DNA of 9,625 nucleotides from DAOVRL01 sp964459805 (GTDB lineage Bacteria; Planctomycetota; Phycisphaerae; Sedimentisphaerales; Anaerobacaceae), in contig CAYWOD010000134.1 in assembly GCA_964459805.1 (NCBI GenBank), positions 1-9,625 on the forward strand. Direction: 5' to 3'. The stretch's first letter is position 1. Each line of letters begins with the position of its first letter. The position numbers were made by a program, and so were the translations under genes. Below, in pieces: positions 1-7,295 of the stretch. A model generated the notes under the pieces. It saw nothing but the letters and a program-made list of their open reading frames with translations. It was not told the DNA's origin and made no database searches.

Positions 1-47
1 TTACATACTAATTCAAATTCAGGAAATGTCCAATTCCGACTGAAGCA

Positions 48-150
48 TTACATGATGTCCTTGGACATTCTCAGGATGACTGGCTTCTCGGTCCAATCGA
101 AATCGTTCTCATTTTTGCCCAAGGCAAATAGAGCGTCCAGAATAATATAC
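48..150 (-). pseudogene. Possible 3' tail of an unrecognised minus-strand gene
   Basis: Read on the minus strand, this stretch gives about 34 residues ending at a TAA (48-50): a hydrophobic helix-like segment (YIILDALFALGKNEN) followed by DFDWTEKPVILRMSKDIM. The composition looks like a real protein C-terminus, and none of the + strand frames here gives sulfatase sequence. The minus frame stays open rightwards to a stop at 249-251, but beyond about 150 it only runs antisense to the sulfatase, so the gene's own 5' part is missing. I do not recognise the family. A chance open frame is possible because the stretch is short. Confidence 0.3.
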
Positions 151-155
151 TGAAT

Positions 156-866
156 ACTATCCCACACACGAAATTCCAGGTCCCCGACCTCGGCCAATAT
201 GCGGAGATGCCCTGGACAAACGACCAGAAGACCCAGGCCGCAATGATCTCACGCATGGACAGAGACATTGGCCGGATAATCAACCTGCTCAAAGAGCTTG
301 GCATCGATGATAACACGGTGATGTTCTTCACCAGCGACAACGGCCCGCACGGTTCGAGCGGAACACTGGAGCTCTTCGACGCAAACGGCCCCTTGCGCGG
401 GATAAAGCGGGATGTGTATGAGGGCGGCATCCGCGTCCCCTTTATCGCCCGGTGGCCCGGCAGGATTCGAGGCGGCTTGGTTACGAATCATATCTCGGCG
501 TTCTGGGACCTTCTGCCCACTTGCTGTGAGCTGTCCGGCGCAGAAATACCTGCGGGCATCGATGGTATTTCTTTTCTGCCGACATTGCTTTCAAGGCCTG
601 ACCGCCAGAAGCAGCATGAATATCTTTACTGGGAATTCAAGAGCAAGGGCGGCAAGCAGGCCCTGCGAATGGGCAGATGGAAAGGCGTACGCTTGAACGT
701 TCGAAGCGAGCCCAACGCACCATTGGAGCTTTACGATCTGGATGACGACATTGGCGAAACCACAGACATCGCCGCCGCCAACCCGGAGATCGTTTCGCAA
801 ATCGAGCAGCGTATGGCCCGGGCCCACAGGTATTCATCGTATTTCCCGCTTCTCTACGGTGAATGA
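156..866 (+). CDS. Sulfatase, C-terminal half only (N-terminally truncated)
   Basis: Formylglycine-type sulfatases hydrolyse sulfate esters, usually of polysaccharides, in the periplasm or outside the cell. Sulfatase-like sequence begins around position 156 (TIPHTKFQVPDLGQYAEMPW) and runs in frame to the TGA at 864-866. The only ATG in this frame before the conserved core is at 207, giving 219 residues. Counting from it, visible features are the helix QAAMISRMDRDIGRI (10-24), the metal-ligand motif TSDNG (Asp44, Asn45), LRGIKRDVYEGGIRVPF with Lys67, RWPGRI (82-87), and the usual C-terminal RMGRWKGVRL and LYDLDDDIGE blocks. Family members are about 450-550 residues with the C-x-P-S-R nucleophile near the N-terminus; that half is absent and the frame is closed by TAG at 129-131. 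As it stands the product cannot be catalytically competent. It is either a pseudogene or cut by a misassembly. Confidence 0.85.
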   Translation, partial: TIPHTKFQVPDLGQYAEMPWTNDQKTQAAMISRMDRDIGRIINLLKELGIDDNTVMFFTSDNGPHGSSGTLELFDANGPLRGIKRDVYEGGIRVPFIARWPGRIRGGLVTNHISAFWDLLPTCCELSGAEIPAGIDGISFLPTLLSRPDRQKQHEYLYWEFKSKGGKQALRMGRWKGVRLNVRSEPNAPLELYDLDDDIGETTDIAAANPEIVSQIEQRMARAHRYSSYFPLLYGE

Positions 867-992
867 AAATCACTGTCGGCAAGTTCCCACAGACTGCTTG
901 ATAGCGAAAAGTCTGGATGTTTCCGGCCAGAGGGGTTATCATATCCGGCCATAACGGAATTGCGATTATCGCTTGAGTGGGCATAGAAGACG

Positions 993-2279
993 ATGTCGGT
1001 GAAGTTGAGCAGACAGGACGAACGGCTTTTGGCCGGCAGGCAGGGCAAGGCGGCCCGGATGGCCATGCGAATCCTGATTCGAATGGCCGAGGTGCTTGAC
1101 GCCCCGGAATTGATGGATATCAGCCAGGCCCATATAGACGGCTGCGGGCTGCTCAGCGATGCGGGCCTGGAGTTTGCCGAGACCTTGGCGGCGGGGGGCG
1201 GCAGGGTATCGGTCCCCACGACTCTCAATATGGGGCCTCTCGACCTTGAAAATTGGAGGCATTTCGGGGTGAATGAGGAATTTGCCGCCAAGGCCATCAG
1301 GCAGGCCAATGCCTATACGGCTATGGGGTGCATCCCGACGTGGAGCTGCGCACCTTATCAAGGCTACCTGACGCCGCGTTTCGGCCAACAAATCGCCTGG
1401 GGCGAGTCCAACGCTATCTGCTACGCCAATTCCGTTCTGGGCGCCAGGACCAACAGATACGGGGACTTTATGGATATCTGTGCCGCCATAACGGGCAGGG
1501 TGCCTAAATGCGGCCTTCACCTGAAGGAAAATCGCAAGGGGCAGATTCTCTTACGGCTGGCCGAGATCGACCCCGCCGTTATGCGGAGCAATGCCTTTTA
1601 TGCCGTATTAGGTCATCTTATGGGCTCGCTCGTCCAGGAGAAGATCCCCGTGATCGAAGGGCTGGACATCGAGGCATCGAGCGATCAGCTCAAGGCACTT
1701 TGTGCGGCGGCGGCCTCGGCCGGGGCGGTGGCCCTTTTTCACGCCATCGGCCTGACGCCGGAGGCGAACAGCCTGACCGAGGCCTTCGGTGGGAACGAAC
1801 CCGAGCGGGTCATCGACATTACTTTTTCCGATTTGCAGAGGGCCTGGTCCGACTTGTCCACCGCCCAGGATAAAGACAAGCTTGATTTGGTCGTGTTGGG
1901 CTGTCCTCATTTTTCGTTCGATGAGTTTCGCGAATTGGCTGGGCTCATCCGGGCGCAGACTGAGAAAAGCCAAAAGCTTCATCCGGATGTCAAGTTTCTT
2001 GTCATCTCCTGCCAGACATCTTATGCTCTGGTGCAGAGAGGCGATTTCCTTGATATGCTAAGGGGCTTTGGAATCGAGATTACTCTCGATACGTGCGTTT
2101 TTCATACGCCGATGGTCTCAGCAGATACGAAGGTGATTATGACCAACTCGGGCAAGTGCGCCTATTACGCACCGGGCGAGCTGGACGTAAAGGTCGCGTT
2201 TGGGACGATGGCCGATTGCGTCGAGTCCGCCGTTAAGGGATACGTATGCCGCAAGGAGGGATTATGGAAAGAATCCTGA
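993..2279 (+). CDS. Aconitase X (AcnX) catalytic (large) subunit
   Basis: The 428-residue product is a stand-alone AcnX catalytic subunit of the aconitase superfamily, an iron- or Fe-S-dependent dehydratase in the cytoplasm. Characterised AcnX enzymes dehydrate cis-3-hydroxy-L-proline (bacteria) or 5-phosphomevalonate (archaea). Recognisable blocks are LAGRQGKAARMAMRIL (13-28), VSVPTTLNMGPLD (72-84), CAPYQGYLTPRFGQ (119-132), the signature GESNAICYANSVLGARTNR (137-155) and KCGLHL (172-177). Cluster or metal-ligand candidates are Cys304 (LGCPH), Cys368 (DTCVF) and Cys389 (SGKCAYY). The ATG at 993 gives the normal family N-terminus, although the ribosome binding site is weak (AGAAGA). The 3' end overlaps the small-subunit gene by 16 bp. 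Neither the sequence nor the neighbours settle the substrate: no UbiD-type decarboxylase (mevalonate variant) and no proline racemase or pyrroline carboxylate reductase is in the window. Confidence 0.92.
   Translation: MSVKLSRQDERLLAGRQGKAARMAMRILIRMAEVLDAPELMDISQAHIDGCGLLSDAGLEFAETLAAGGGRVSVPTTLNMGPLDLENWRHFGVNEEFAAKAIRQANAYTAMGCIPTWSCAPYQGYLTPRFGQQIAWGESNAICYANSVLGARTNRYGDFMDICAAITGRVPKCGLHLKENRKGQILLRLAEIDPAVMRSNAFYAVLGHLMGSLVQEKIPVIEGLDIEASSDQLKALCAAAASAGAVALFHAIGLTPEANSLTEAFGGNEPERVIDITFSDLQRAWSDLSTAQDKDKLDLVVLGCPHFSFDEFRELAGLIRAQTEKSQKLHPDVKFLVISCQTSYALVQRGDFLDMLRGFGIEITLDTCVFHTPMVSADTKVIMTNSGKCAYYAPGELDVKVAFGTMADCVESAVKGYVCRKEGLWKES
2253..2259 (+). promoter_or_regulatory. Strong Shine-Dalgarno inside the AcnX large-subunit gene
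   Basis: AAGGAGG ends 4 nt before the ATG at 2264 and lies within the last 30 bases of the large-subunit gene. It fixes the small-subunit start at 2264; an in-frame upstream ATG at 2246 precedes this site and would add six residues (MPQGGI) that the family lacks. The arrangement implies translation of both subunits from one mRNA. Confidence 0.8.
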
Positions 2280-2689
2280 GGGCGAGGGCGTTAGTTGCGG
2301 GCTCAGCCGAGGGTCCGGCGGTTGTCTCAAGGCAGCCTCTGAGCCTGTGGGGGGGGCTGTCTCCCCGGACGGGCGAGATTATTGACCGCCGTCACGAGCT
2401 ATCCGGAGAGATAGTAACTGGGCGGGTATTTGTGTTCCCGCAGGGCAAGGGTTCGAGCACATCGAGCGCAACTTTGCTGGAGAGTATCAAGGCGGGTGTT
2501 GCGCCGGCGGGCATTATAAATCTGACGGTCGATCCGATCCTCGCATTGGGCAGCATTGTCTCGGATGAGCTGTACCACCGGGCCGTGCCCATTGTGGTTT
2601 TGTCTGAGCAGGACTTCTTCTCCATCAAGCAGGGCGACCACGTTGCGATTGAATCCGACGGGACGGTGAAGGTTCGTACAACTTCCTGA
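2264..2689 (+). CDS. Aconitase X swivel (small) subunit, DUF126
   Basis: The 141-residue product is the swivelling beta/alpha subunit that completes the AcnX active site; in some lineages it is fused to the large subunit. It opens with MERILRARALVAGSAEGPAVV, continues with a LSLWGGLSPRTGEIIDRRHEL block (26-46), and has the conserved serine-rich loop FPQGKGSSTSSATLLE (58-73; Ser64/Ser65 region contributes the catalytic serine in the family). The C-terminal IVSDELYHRAVPIVVL (98-113) and GDHVAIESDGTVKV (124-137) strands are also typical. The start at 2264 was chosen for its strong ribosome binding site. It follows and overlaps the large-subunit gene, an order that fits a two-subunit enzyme. Confidence 0.9.
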   Translation: MERILRARALVAGSAEGPAVVSRQPLSLWGGLSPRTGEIIDRRHELSGEIVTGRVFVFPQGKGSSTSSATLLESIKAGVAPAGIINLTVDPILALGSIVSDELYHRAVPIVVLSEQDFFSIKQGDHVAIESDGTVKVRTTS

Positions 2690-2748
2690 GAATATGTAGA
2701 AGTGTTTAACGGCGAATTGTTTTAGTAACCTTAAAAACGGAAAAAGAA

Positions 2749-5088
2749 ATGACTTACTTGGCCAACAAAAAGGTAGTGGAAAACTGTTTTGTTATGCTTT
2801 GTGCTATGATTCTTTTGATGCTGGGTGCGGCTGGGGCGGTAGCGGCTGAGGAGGAGGCGGACCCGGCGATTCTTACGCTTGAGCGGATATTTACCGACGA
2901 AGAGTTCGAGACTGAGGATTTCGGTCCGGCCCGCTGGCGCGAGGACGCCTCCGGATACACGACACTGGAGGAATCGGAAGACCGGACAGAGGGTAAAGAT
3001 GCAGAGGATAAGGATGCGAAGGCCAAGGATATTGTGCGCTATGACCCGGAGACGGGCAGGCGCGAAATTATGGTTCCTTCGGCCCGGCTGATACCGAAAG
3101 GCCGGTCCAAACCGCTAAAGATCGACAATTACACCTGGTCCGACGATGGGAACAAGCTGCTGGTCTTTACGAATACCAAACGCGTCTGGCGGACAAATAC
3201 GAGGGGTGATTACTACGTGCTCGACCTGGAAACCTCGGAATTGCGCAAGCTCGGTGGCGATGTCGAGCCTTCGACTCTGATGTTTGCGAAGTTCTCGCCG
3301 GATGGTCGCCGAGCTGCCTATGTTCGGCAGAAGAATATATACGTTCAGGACCTCAAGAGCTTTCGCGTCAAACGACTGACAAAGGATGGGGGCGACAATA
3401 TCATCAACGGCACATCCGACTGGGTCTATGAGGAGGAGTTCCGGCTGCGGGACGGATTCCGCTGGAGCCCGGACGGCAAATCGATTGCGTACTGGCAGTT
3501 CGATACTGAGGGCGTGCGTGAATTCCATCTGATAAACTACACCGATGGTCTCTATCCGAAGATCACGAGCTTCCAGTATCCGAAGGTCGGCGAGATGAAC
3601 TCCGCCTGCCGGGTTGGCGTCATCAGCTCGCGCGGCGGCAGGACGCGGTGGTTCAAGCTATCGGGCGACCCTCGCAACCGCTATATCCCGAAAATGCAAT
3701 GGACAGCCGATTCAAAGGCGGTCGTCTTCCAGCGTCTCAATCGCCTGCAGAATACCAATGACGTAACGTTAGGCTATGTTCGCAAAGGACGTACAGAAAA
3801 GATCATAACCGAGCGGGATGAAGCCTGGCTCGATATCGGCGACGATCTGAAATGGCTCGAGGACGGGGAATCTTTTACGTGGCTGAGCGAGCGTGACGGC
3901 TGGCGACATTTGTATCTGGTCTCACGCTCTAACGGCAAGGCGACACTTCTGACGCCAGGCGAGTTCGACGTGATAAGCGTTCAGCGCATCGACGAGAAGG
4001 GCAGCTGGGTCTATTACATTGCATCGCCTGATAATCCGACGCAGCGTTATTTGTATCGCTCGCCGCTCGACGGCAGCGGGGCGGTCGAGCGGGTAACGCC
4101 GGGCGACCAGGCGGGGACGCACAGCTATCAGATTTCGCACGATTCGAAATGGGCCTTTCATACGTATTCTTCGTTTGGCGTGCCGCCGCTAAAAGAGCTG
4201 GTCCGTTTGCCGAGTCACCAGAGTGTGAGGGTGCTGGTGGACAACTCGGAGCTGCGGGAGAAGCTGGGCGAAATCAAGAAGGGGGCGACGGGGCTGTTTC
4301 GCGTCGATATTGGCGAGGGTGTGCTGCTGGACGCCTGGTGTATAAAACCGCCCGATTTCGATGCGGAGAAACAGTATCCGCTATTCTTCTACGTATATGG
4401 CGAGCCGGCCGGTCAGACGGTCCTGGACAACTGGGGCGGGCAGAAATACTTCTGGTACCAGATGCTTGCCCAGCAGGGTTACCTGGTGATGAGCGTCGAT
4501 AATCGGGGTACGCCGGCCCCGCGCGGGCGGGCGTGGCGAAAGTGCATTTATAGGCAGATAGGTATTCTTGCATCGGCGGACCAGGCCGCTGCGACGCGGG
4601 CTGTCATCAAGGACCGGCCTTATGTCGATCCCGGCAGAGTCGGAATATGGGGCTGGAGCGGCGGCGGCTCGATGAGTCTTAACGCAATCTTCAGGTATCC
4701 CGAACTATATCATACCGCTATGGCGGTTGCCTTTATCAGCAATCAGCGGTTTTACGACACGATTTACCAGGAGCGGTATATGGGGCTGCCGGACGACAAC
4801 GAGGAGGGCTTCAAGAACGGCTCGCCCATAACCTTCGCCCATCAGCTTGAGGGCAATCTCCTTATCATCCACGGCACCGGCGACGATAACTGTCACTATC
4901 AGAGTTTTGAGGCCCTCGTCAATGAGCTGATCAAGCACAACAAGCATTTCTCGATGATGTCGTATCCGAACCGCACCCACAGCATAAAGGAGGGCGAAGG
5001 CACGCGGCGTCACCTGTACGAGCTGCTCACCGGGTACTTAAAGGAGAAGCTGCCTCCCGGCCCGAGACCAAGGCTAAATGTCGATTAA
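2749..5088 (+). CDS. Exported S9B dipeptidyl-peptidase IV-like serine peptidase
   Basis: A 779-residue protein with the DPP IV architecture: signal peptide, beta-propeller, then alpha/beta-hydrolase. Residues 12-33 are a hydrophobic signal segment with a likely signal peptidase I site after AVAA (33), so the enzyme probably acts in the periplasm or outside. The propeller holds SPDG blade motifs (183, 240) and the DWVYEEEF double-Glu motif (Glu229/Glu230), which binds the substrate amino terminus in DPP IV. The hydrolase domain has Tyr550 in FYVYGEP (oxyanion), nucleophile Ser637 in GWSGGGS, Asp712 in HGTGDDN with Asn714, and His744 in RTHS. It would remove dipeptides, preferably X-Pro or X-Ala. 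The position after the serine is Gly rather than the Tyr of mammalian DPP IV. A Lys/Glu/Asp-rich stretch (75-94) lies between the signal peptide and propeller. It starts 59 bp after the AcnX pair; co-transcription is possible. Confidence 0.93.
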   Translation: MTYLANKKVVENCFVMLCAMILLMLGAAGAVAAEEEADPAILTLERIFTDEEFETEDFGPARWREDASGYTTLEESEDRTEGKDAEDKDAKAKDIVRYDPETGRREIMVPSARLIPKGRSKPLKIDNYTWSDDGNKLLVFTNTKRVWRTNTRGDYYVLDLETSELRKLGGDVEPSTLMFAKFSPDGRRAAYVRQKNIYVQDLKSFRVKRLTKDGGDNIINGTSDWVYEEEFRLRDGFRWSPDGKSIAYWQFDTEGVREFHLINYTDGLYPKITSFQYPKVGEMNSACRVGVISSRGGRTRWFKLSGDPRNRYIPKMQWTADSKAVVFQRLNRLQNTNDVTLGYVRKGRTEKIITERDEAWLDIGDDLKWLEDGESFTWLSERDGWRHLYLVSRSNGKATLLTPGEFDVISVQRIDEKGSWVYYIASPDNPTQRYLYRSPLDGSGAVERVTPGDQAGTHSYQISHDSKWAFHTYSSFGVPPLKELVRLPSHQSVRVLVDNSELREKLGEIKKGATGLFRVDIGEGVLLDAWCIKPPDFDAEKQYPLFFYVYGEPAGQTVLDNWGGQKYFWYQMLAQQGYLVMSVDNRGTPAPRGRAWRKCIYRQIGILASADQAAATRAVIKDRPYVDPGRVGIWGWSGGGSMSLNAIFRYPELYHTAMAVAFISNQRFYDTIYQERYMGLPDDNEEGFKNGSPITFAHQLEGNLLIIHGTGDDNCHYQSFEALVNELIKHNKHFSMMSYPNRTHSIKEGEGTRRHLYELLTGYLKEKLPPGPRPRLNVD

Positions 5089-5170
5089 AACTTCATCAAT
5101 CTGTCGCGGCAGAAAAATAGTGTAATATCGCTAGGCAATCATATCTTGTTGCGAAAGAACGTTAAGAGAT

Positions 5171-5176
5171 AAGGAG
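5171..5176 (+). promoter_or_regulatory. Ribosome binding site of the aldehyde oxidoreductase gene
   Basis: AAGGAG lies 8 nt before the ATG at 5185 and supports that start over any internal Met, such as Met9 or Met12. No convincing -35/-10 pair could be named in the 96-bp gap from the peptidase gene. Confidence 0.7.
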
Positions 5177-5184
5177 CGCGAGCA

Positions 5185-7032
5185 ATGAAAAACGGATACT
5201 GGCAAAAGATGCTGAGAATGGACTTGACCAGGCGCAAATCGACGGTGGAACAGATAGCAGAAAAGGATCTGAAAGGTTTTATTGGAGGTGCCGGGTTGGG
5301 TGCTGAGATTTTGCGACGAGAACTACCGGTGAAGATAGACCCGTATGGTCCCCGGAACATTGTTGTCTTTGCGACAGGCCCATTCCAAGGGCCTGCAGTG
5401 CCCGGCGGGGCCAAGTTCAGCATCGTTGGCATATCTCCAGTTACCGGGACGTTTGCGGATACTGCCGCCGGGGCGTCCTGGGGGCCGTCGTTAAAAGACG
5501 CAGGCTATGACTTGCTTGTCCTGGAAGGAGTATCCGAGAATCCAGTTTATATTCAGATTGTTGATGATGATGTCCAGATCAAAGATGCCTCTCATTTGTG
5601 GGGCAAGGACACGTTTGAAACGGTTGACGCAATTCAGGAAGAGACGGGCGATAAGAAACTCAGTATCGCGACTATTGGTCCTGCCGGAGAGCGCAAGGTG
5701 GCGATTGCGTGTATCGCTGTGGATAAACACAGTTTTGCCGGCCGGTGCGGCCTGGGAGCGATCATGGGAGCCAAAAACGTCAAGGCCGTGGCCGTACGCG
5801 GCACCAAGAAGGTTGACGTCCATGATCCCCAAGCCATCCGCGAACAGATCAAGAAGCATCAGAAACAGATTCGCGAAGCCGTCATGGCCAACGAGTTCAG
5901 GATACATGGAACGCCGGCACTTTGTGAGACTGCCGAAGGGATAGGTGATATGCCAATTAAATACTGGCAGCAGGATGTCTGGCCTGAGGGAGCCAAAAAA
6001 CTCGGCGGCACCAATTATACGCAAGCTCTAAACGCTAAGCCTTTGCCTTGTAAATACTGCCCCATCGGATGCCATCGTAAGATTACGATTACCGAACCCG
6101 ACGAATACAAGTACGAAGGGATAGGACCGGAGTATGAGACCCTCGGATTGATGGGGACCAATCTGCTGATTGACGATCCTAAAGTTGTTGCTATCGGCAA
6201 TGATATTGCCAACCGCCTGGGGCTCGATACGATCAGTACCGGGGCTATGGTCGGCTTTGCCATGGAATGCTTTGAGAAGGGATGGATTACAACTGGCGAT
6301 ACTGACGGCCTCGAATTGAAATGGGGTGATCCGAAGGCCTTCTTTACTTTGGTCGAGCAGATTGGCCGTCGGGAAGGCTTCGGTGCGATCTTCGGGGAAG
6401 GCACAGTGGAGGCGGCTAAGAAAATTCATCCGGACTCCGTAGCTGAGGTGGTGCATTGCAAAGGCCTGGATTTGCCTTCGCACGATCCACGAGCCTGTAT
6501 TTCACTCGCGCCTACCTATGCGACGGGAACACGGGGGGCGTGTCACTTCCGCGGTCCTTGCGAGGATGTAGAAATGGGCGGCTTTTTCATTCCTGAGGTT
6601 GGGATCAAAGAGGGAATGGTAAAGTTTTTTGAAAGAGAGAATCAGAGTAGAGTCGCCGTAAAGTGCCAGGACCTTGGAGTGTTGGGCAATTCACTGGTAC
6701 TGTGTCTGTTTATGGTTGATGGGGGCGAGTTGTCAATGACCGATCTCGCCGACCTGTTTAATGCAATTACCGGATGGAATTACTCTGTCGATGACTTGAT
6801 GCTTGCCGGAGAGCGTGGTTTCACAGTGCAGAGGCTTAACAACATTCGGGATGGTTACAACTCAACCACTGATGTCCTTCCCAAAAAGATGTTCCAGGTG
6901 GCTAAGAAGGGCTTCCGTGCCGGCAAGGCGATCCCATTTGAAGGCTTGATGGAAGACTACTATACTTTGCGAGGCTGGGATGAAAATGGGGCACCGACAA
7001 AGGAAACGTTGAAAAGGCTGAATTTGGCGTAG
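5185..7032 (+). CDS. aor: Tungsten-containing aldehyde:ferredoxin oxidoreductase (AOR family)
   Basis: The 615-residue product matches full-length AOR enzymes, which oxidise aldehydes to acids (or reduce acids) with ferredoxin, using a tungsten bis-pterin and one 4Fe-4S cluster in the cytoplasm of anaerobes. The N-terminal domain has FIGGAGLGAEIL (32-43), GPFQGPAVPGGAKF (65-78) and AGASWGPSLKDAGYD (95-109, pterin-binding). RCGLGAIMGAKNVKAV (187-202) is strongly conserved. Cluster ligands are Cys289, Cys292 and Cys296 in PCKYCPIGC plus Cys507 in GNSLVLC, the same spacing as in the Pyrococcus enzyme. Glu316/Glu318 (GPEYETL) and His454 (RGACHF) correspond to the residues placed near tungsten. 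It heads a unit with MoaD-like and ThiF-like genes 27 bp and 263 bp downstream. No electron-transfer subunit lies nearby. The aldehyde substrate cannot be inferred; other tungsten-enzyme branches (such as BamB-type reductases) share the fold. Confidence 0.94.
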   Translation: MKNGYWQKMLRMDLTRRKSTVEQIAEKDLKGFIGGAGLGAEILRRELPVKIDPYGPRNIVVFATGPFQGPAVPGGAKFSIVGISPVTGTFADTAAGASWGPSLKDAGYDLLVLEGVSENPVYIQIVDDDVQIKDASHLWGKDTFETVDAIQEETGDKKLSIATIGPAGERKVAIACIAVDKHSFAGRCGLGAIMGAKNVKAVAVRGTKKVDVHDPQAIREQIKKHQKQIREAVMANEFRIHGTPALCETAEGIGDMPIKYWQQDVWPEGAKKLGGTNYTQALNAKPLPCKYCPIGCHRKITITEPDEYKYEGIGPEYETLGLMGTNLLIDDPKVVAIGNDIANRLGLDTISTGAMVGFAMECFEKGWITTGDTDGLELKWGDPKAFFTLVEQIGRREGFGAIFGEGTVEAAKKIHPDSVAEVVHCKGLDLPSHDPRACISLAPTYATGTRGACHFRGPCEDVEMGGFFIPEVGIKEGMVKFFERENQSRVAVKCQDLGVLGNSLVLCLFMVDGGELSMTDLADLFNAITGWNYSVDDLMLAGERGFTVQRLNNIRDGYNSTTDVLPKKMFQVAKKGFRAGKAIPFEGLMEDYYTLRGWDENGAPTKETLKRLNLA

Positions 7033-7059
7033 TGAAAACAGTGCAATGAGGTATGTCCG

Positions 7060-7293
7060 ATGGTTGTCAACGTAAAACTCATGAGCATGTTTGCCAAATA
7101 TCTGAAGAATCACCCGGACGGCAGGGTGGATATTAAAGAGGGTGCCACCGTTCGCGGGTTGGCAGAAATGCTTGGATTGCCCCTCAAGCTTGTTCGCATC
7201 ATTACCGTAAATGGCAAGCAGGAAGACCTTGATAAGGTACTTGCTGATGGGGACTCACTCTATATATTCCCTCCTGCCATAGGTGGAGGCTGA
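7060..7293 (+). CDS. MoaD/ThiS-like sulfur-carrier protein with Gly-Gly-Gly C-terminus
   Basis: A 77-residue ubiquitin-fold protein. Family features are IKEGATVRGLAEMLGL (25-40), ITVNGKQEDLDKVL (48-61) and the terminal GDSLYIFPPAIGGG (64-77). In MoaD the C-terminal Gly is adenylated by an E1-like enzyme and converted to a thiocarboxylate that supplies dithiolene sulfur to molybdopterin. Placed between a tungsten AOR and an E1-like gene, it most likely serves tungstopterin assembly for that enzyme. The canonical ending is Gly-Gly; here there are three. The ATG at 7060 is preceded by GAGGT and by an in-frame stop at 7033, which excludes longer products. It could act in other thiocarboxylate chemistry, but the context argues for cofactor synthesis. 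Confidence 0.88.
   Translation: MVVNVKLMSMFAKYLKNHPDGRVDIKEGATVRGLAEMLGLPLKLVRIITVNGKQEDLDKVLADGDSLYIFPPAIGGG
7285..7289 (+). promoter_or_regulatory. Ribosome binding site overlapping the terminal Gly codons
   Basis: GGAGG is formed by the last two Gly codons (GGA GGC) of the MoaD-like gene and lies 6 nt before TTG (7296) and 9 nt before GTG (7299), the two candidate starts of the E1-like gene. It supports a rare-start, translationally coupled gene. Confidence 0.6.
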
Positions 7294-7295
7294 TT

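Noticed and set aside
1..150. Insertion sequence end as the cause of the sulfatase truncation
   Set aside because: No terminal inverted repeat, target duplication or transposase motif could be seen, and the visible minus-strand fragment is too short to identify.
71..430. 119-codon minus-strand frame over the sulfatase
   Set aside because: Antisense to conserved sulfatase sequence for most of its length, with no ribosome binding site or recognisable domain. The adjacent minus frame ending at 48 is the better candidate for a gene remnant.
922..955. Direct repeat TCCGGCCA (922-929, 944-951) and inverted GTTAT/ATAAC (935-939, 951-955) upstream of the AcnX gene, as a possible operator
   Set aside because: The arms are short, the two patterns overlap each other and no promoter elements could be placed beside them. 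Two 8-mers at 22-bp spacing are weak evidence alone.
962..972. Short palindrome GCGAT-T-ATCGC before the AcnX start
   Set aside because: Five-base arms around one base occur often by chance, with no second copy nearby.
966..1520. 184-codon minus-strand frame antisense to the AcnX gene
   Set aside because: The + strand frame is unambiguous AcnX; the antisense frame is a by-product of GC-rich codons.
5102..5113. CTGTCGCGGCAG as a terminator stem after the peptidase gene
   Set aside because: Only four pairs (one G-T) with a 4-base loop; too weak despite the following AAAAAT.
5491..6024. 177-codon minus-strand frame inside the aldehyde oxidoreductase gene
   Set aside because: It lies fully within strongly conserved AOR coding sequence; its translation resembles no family.
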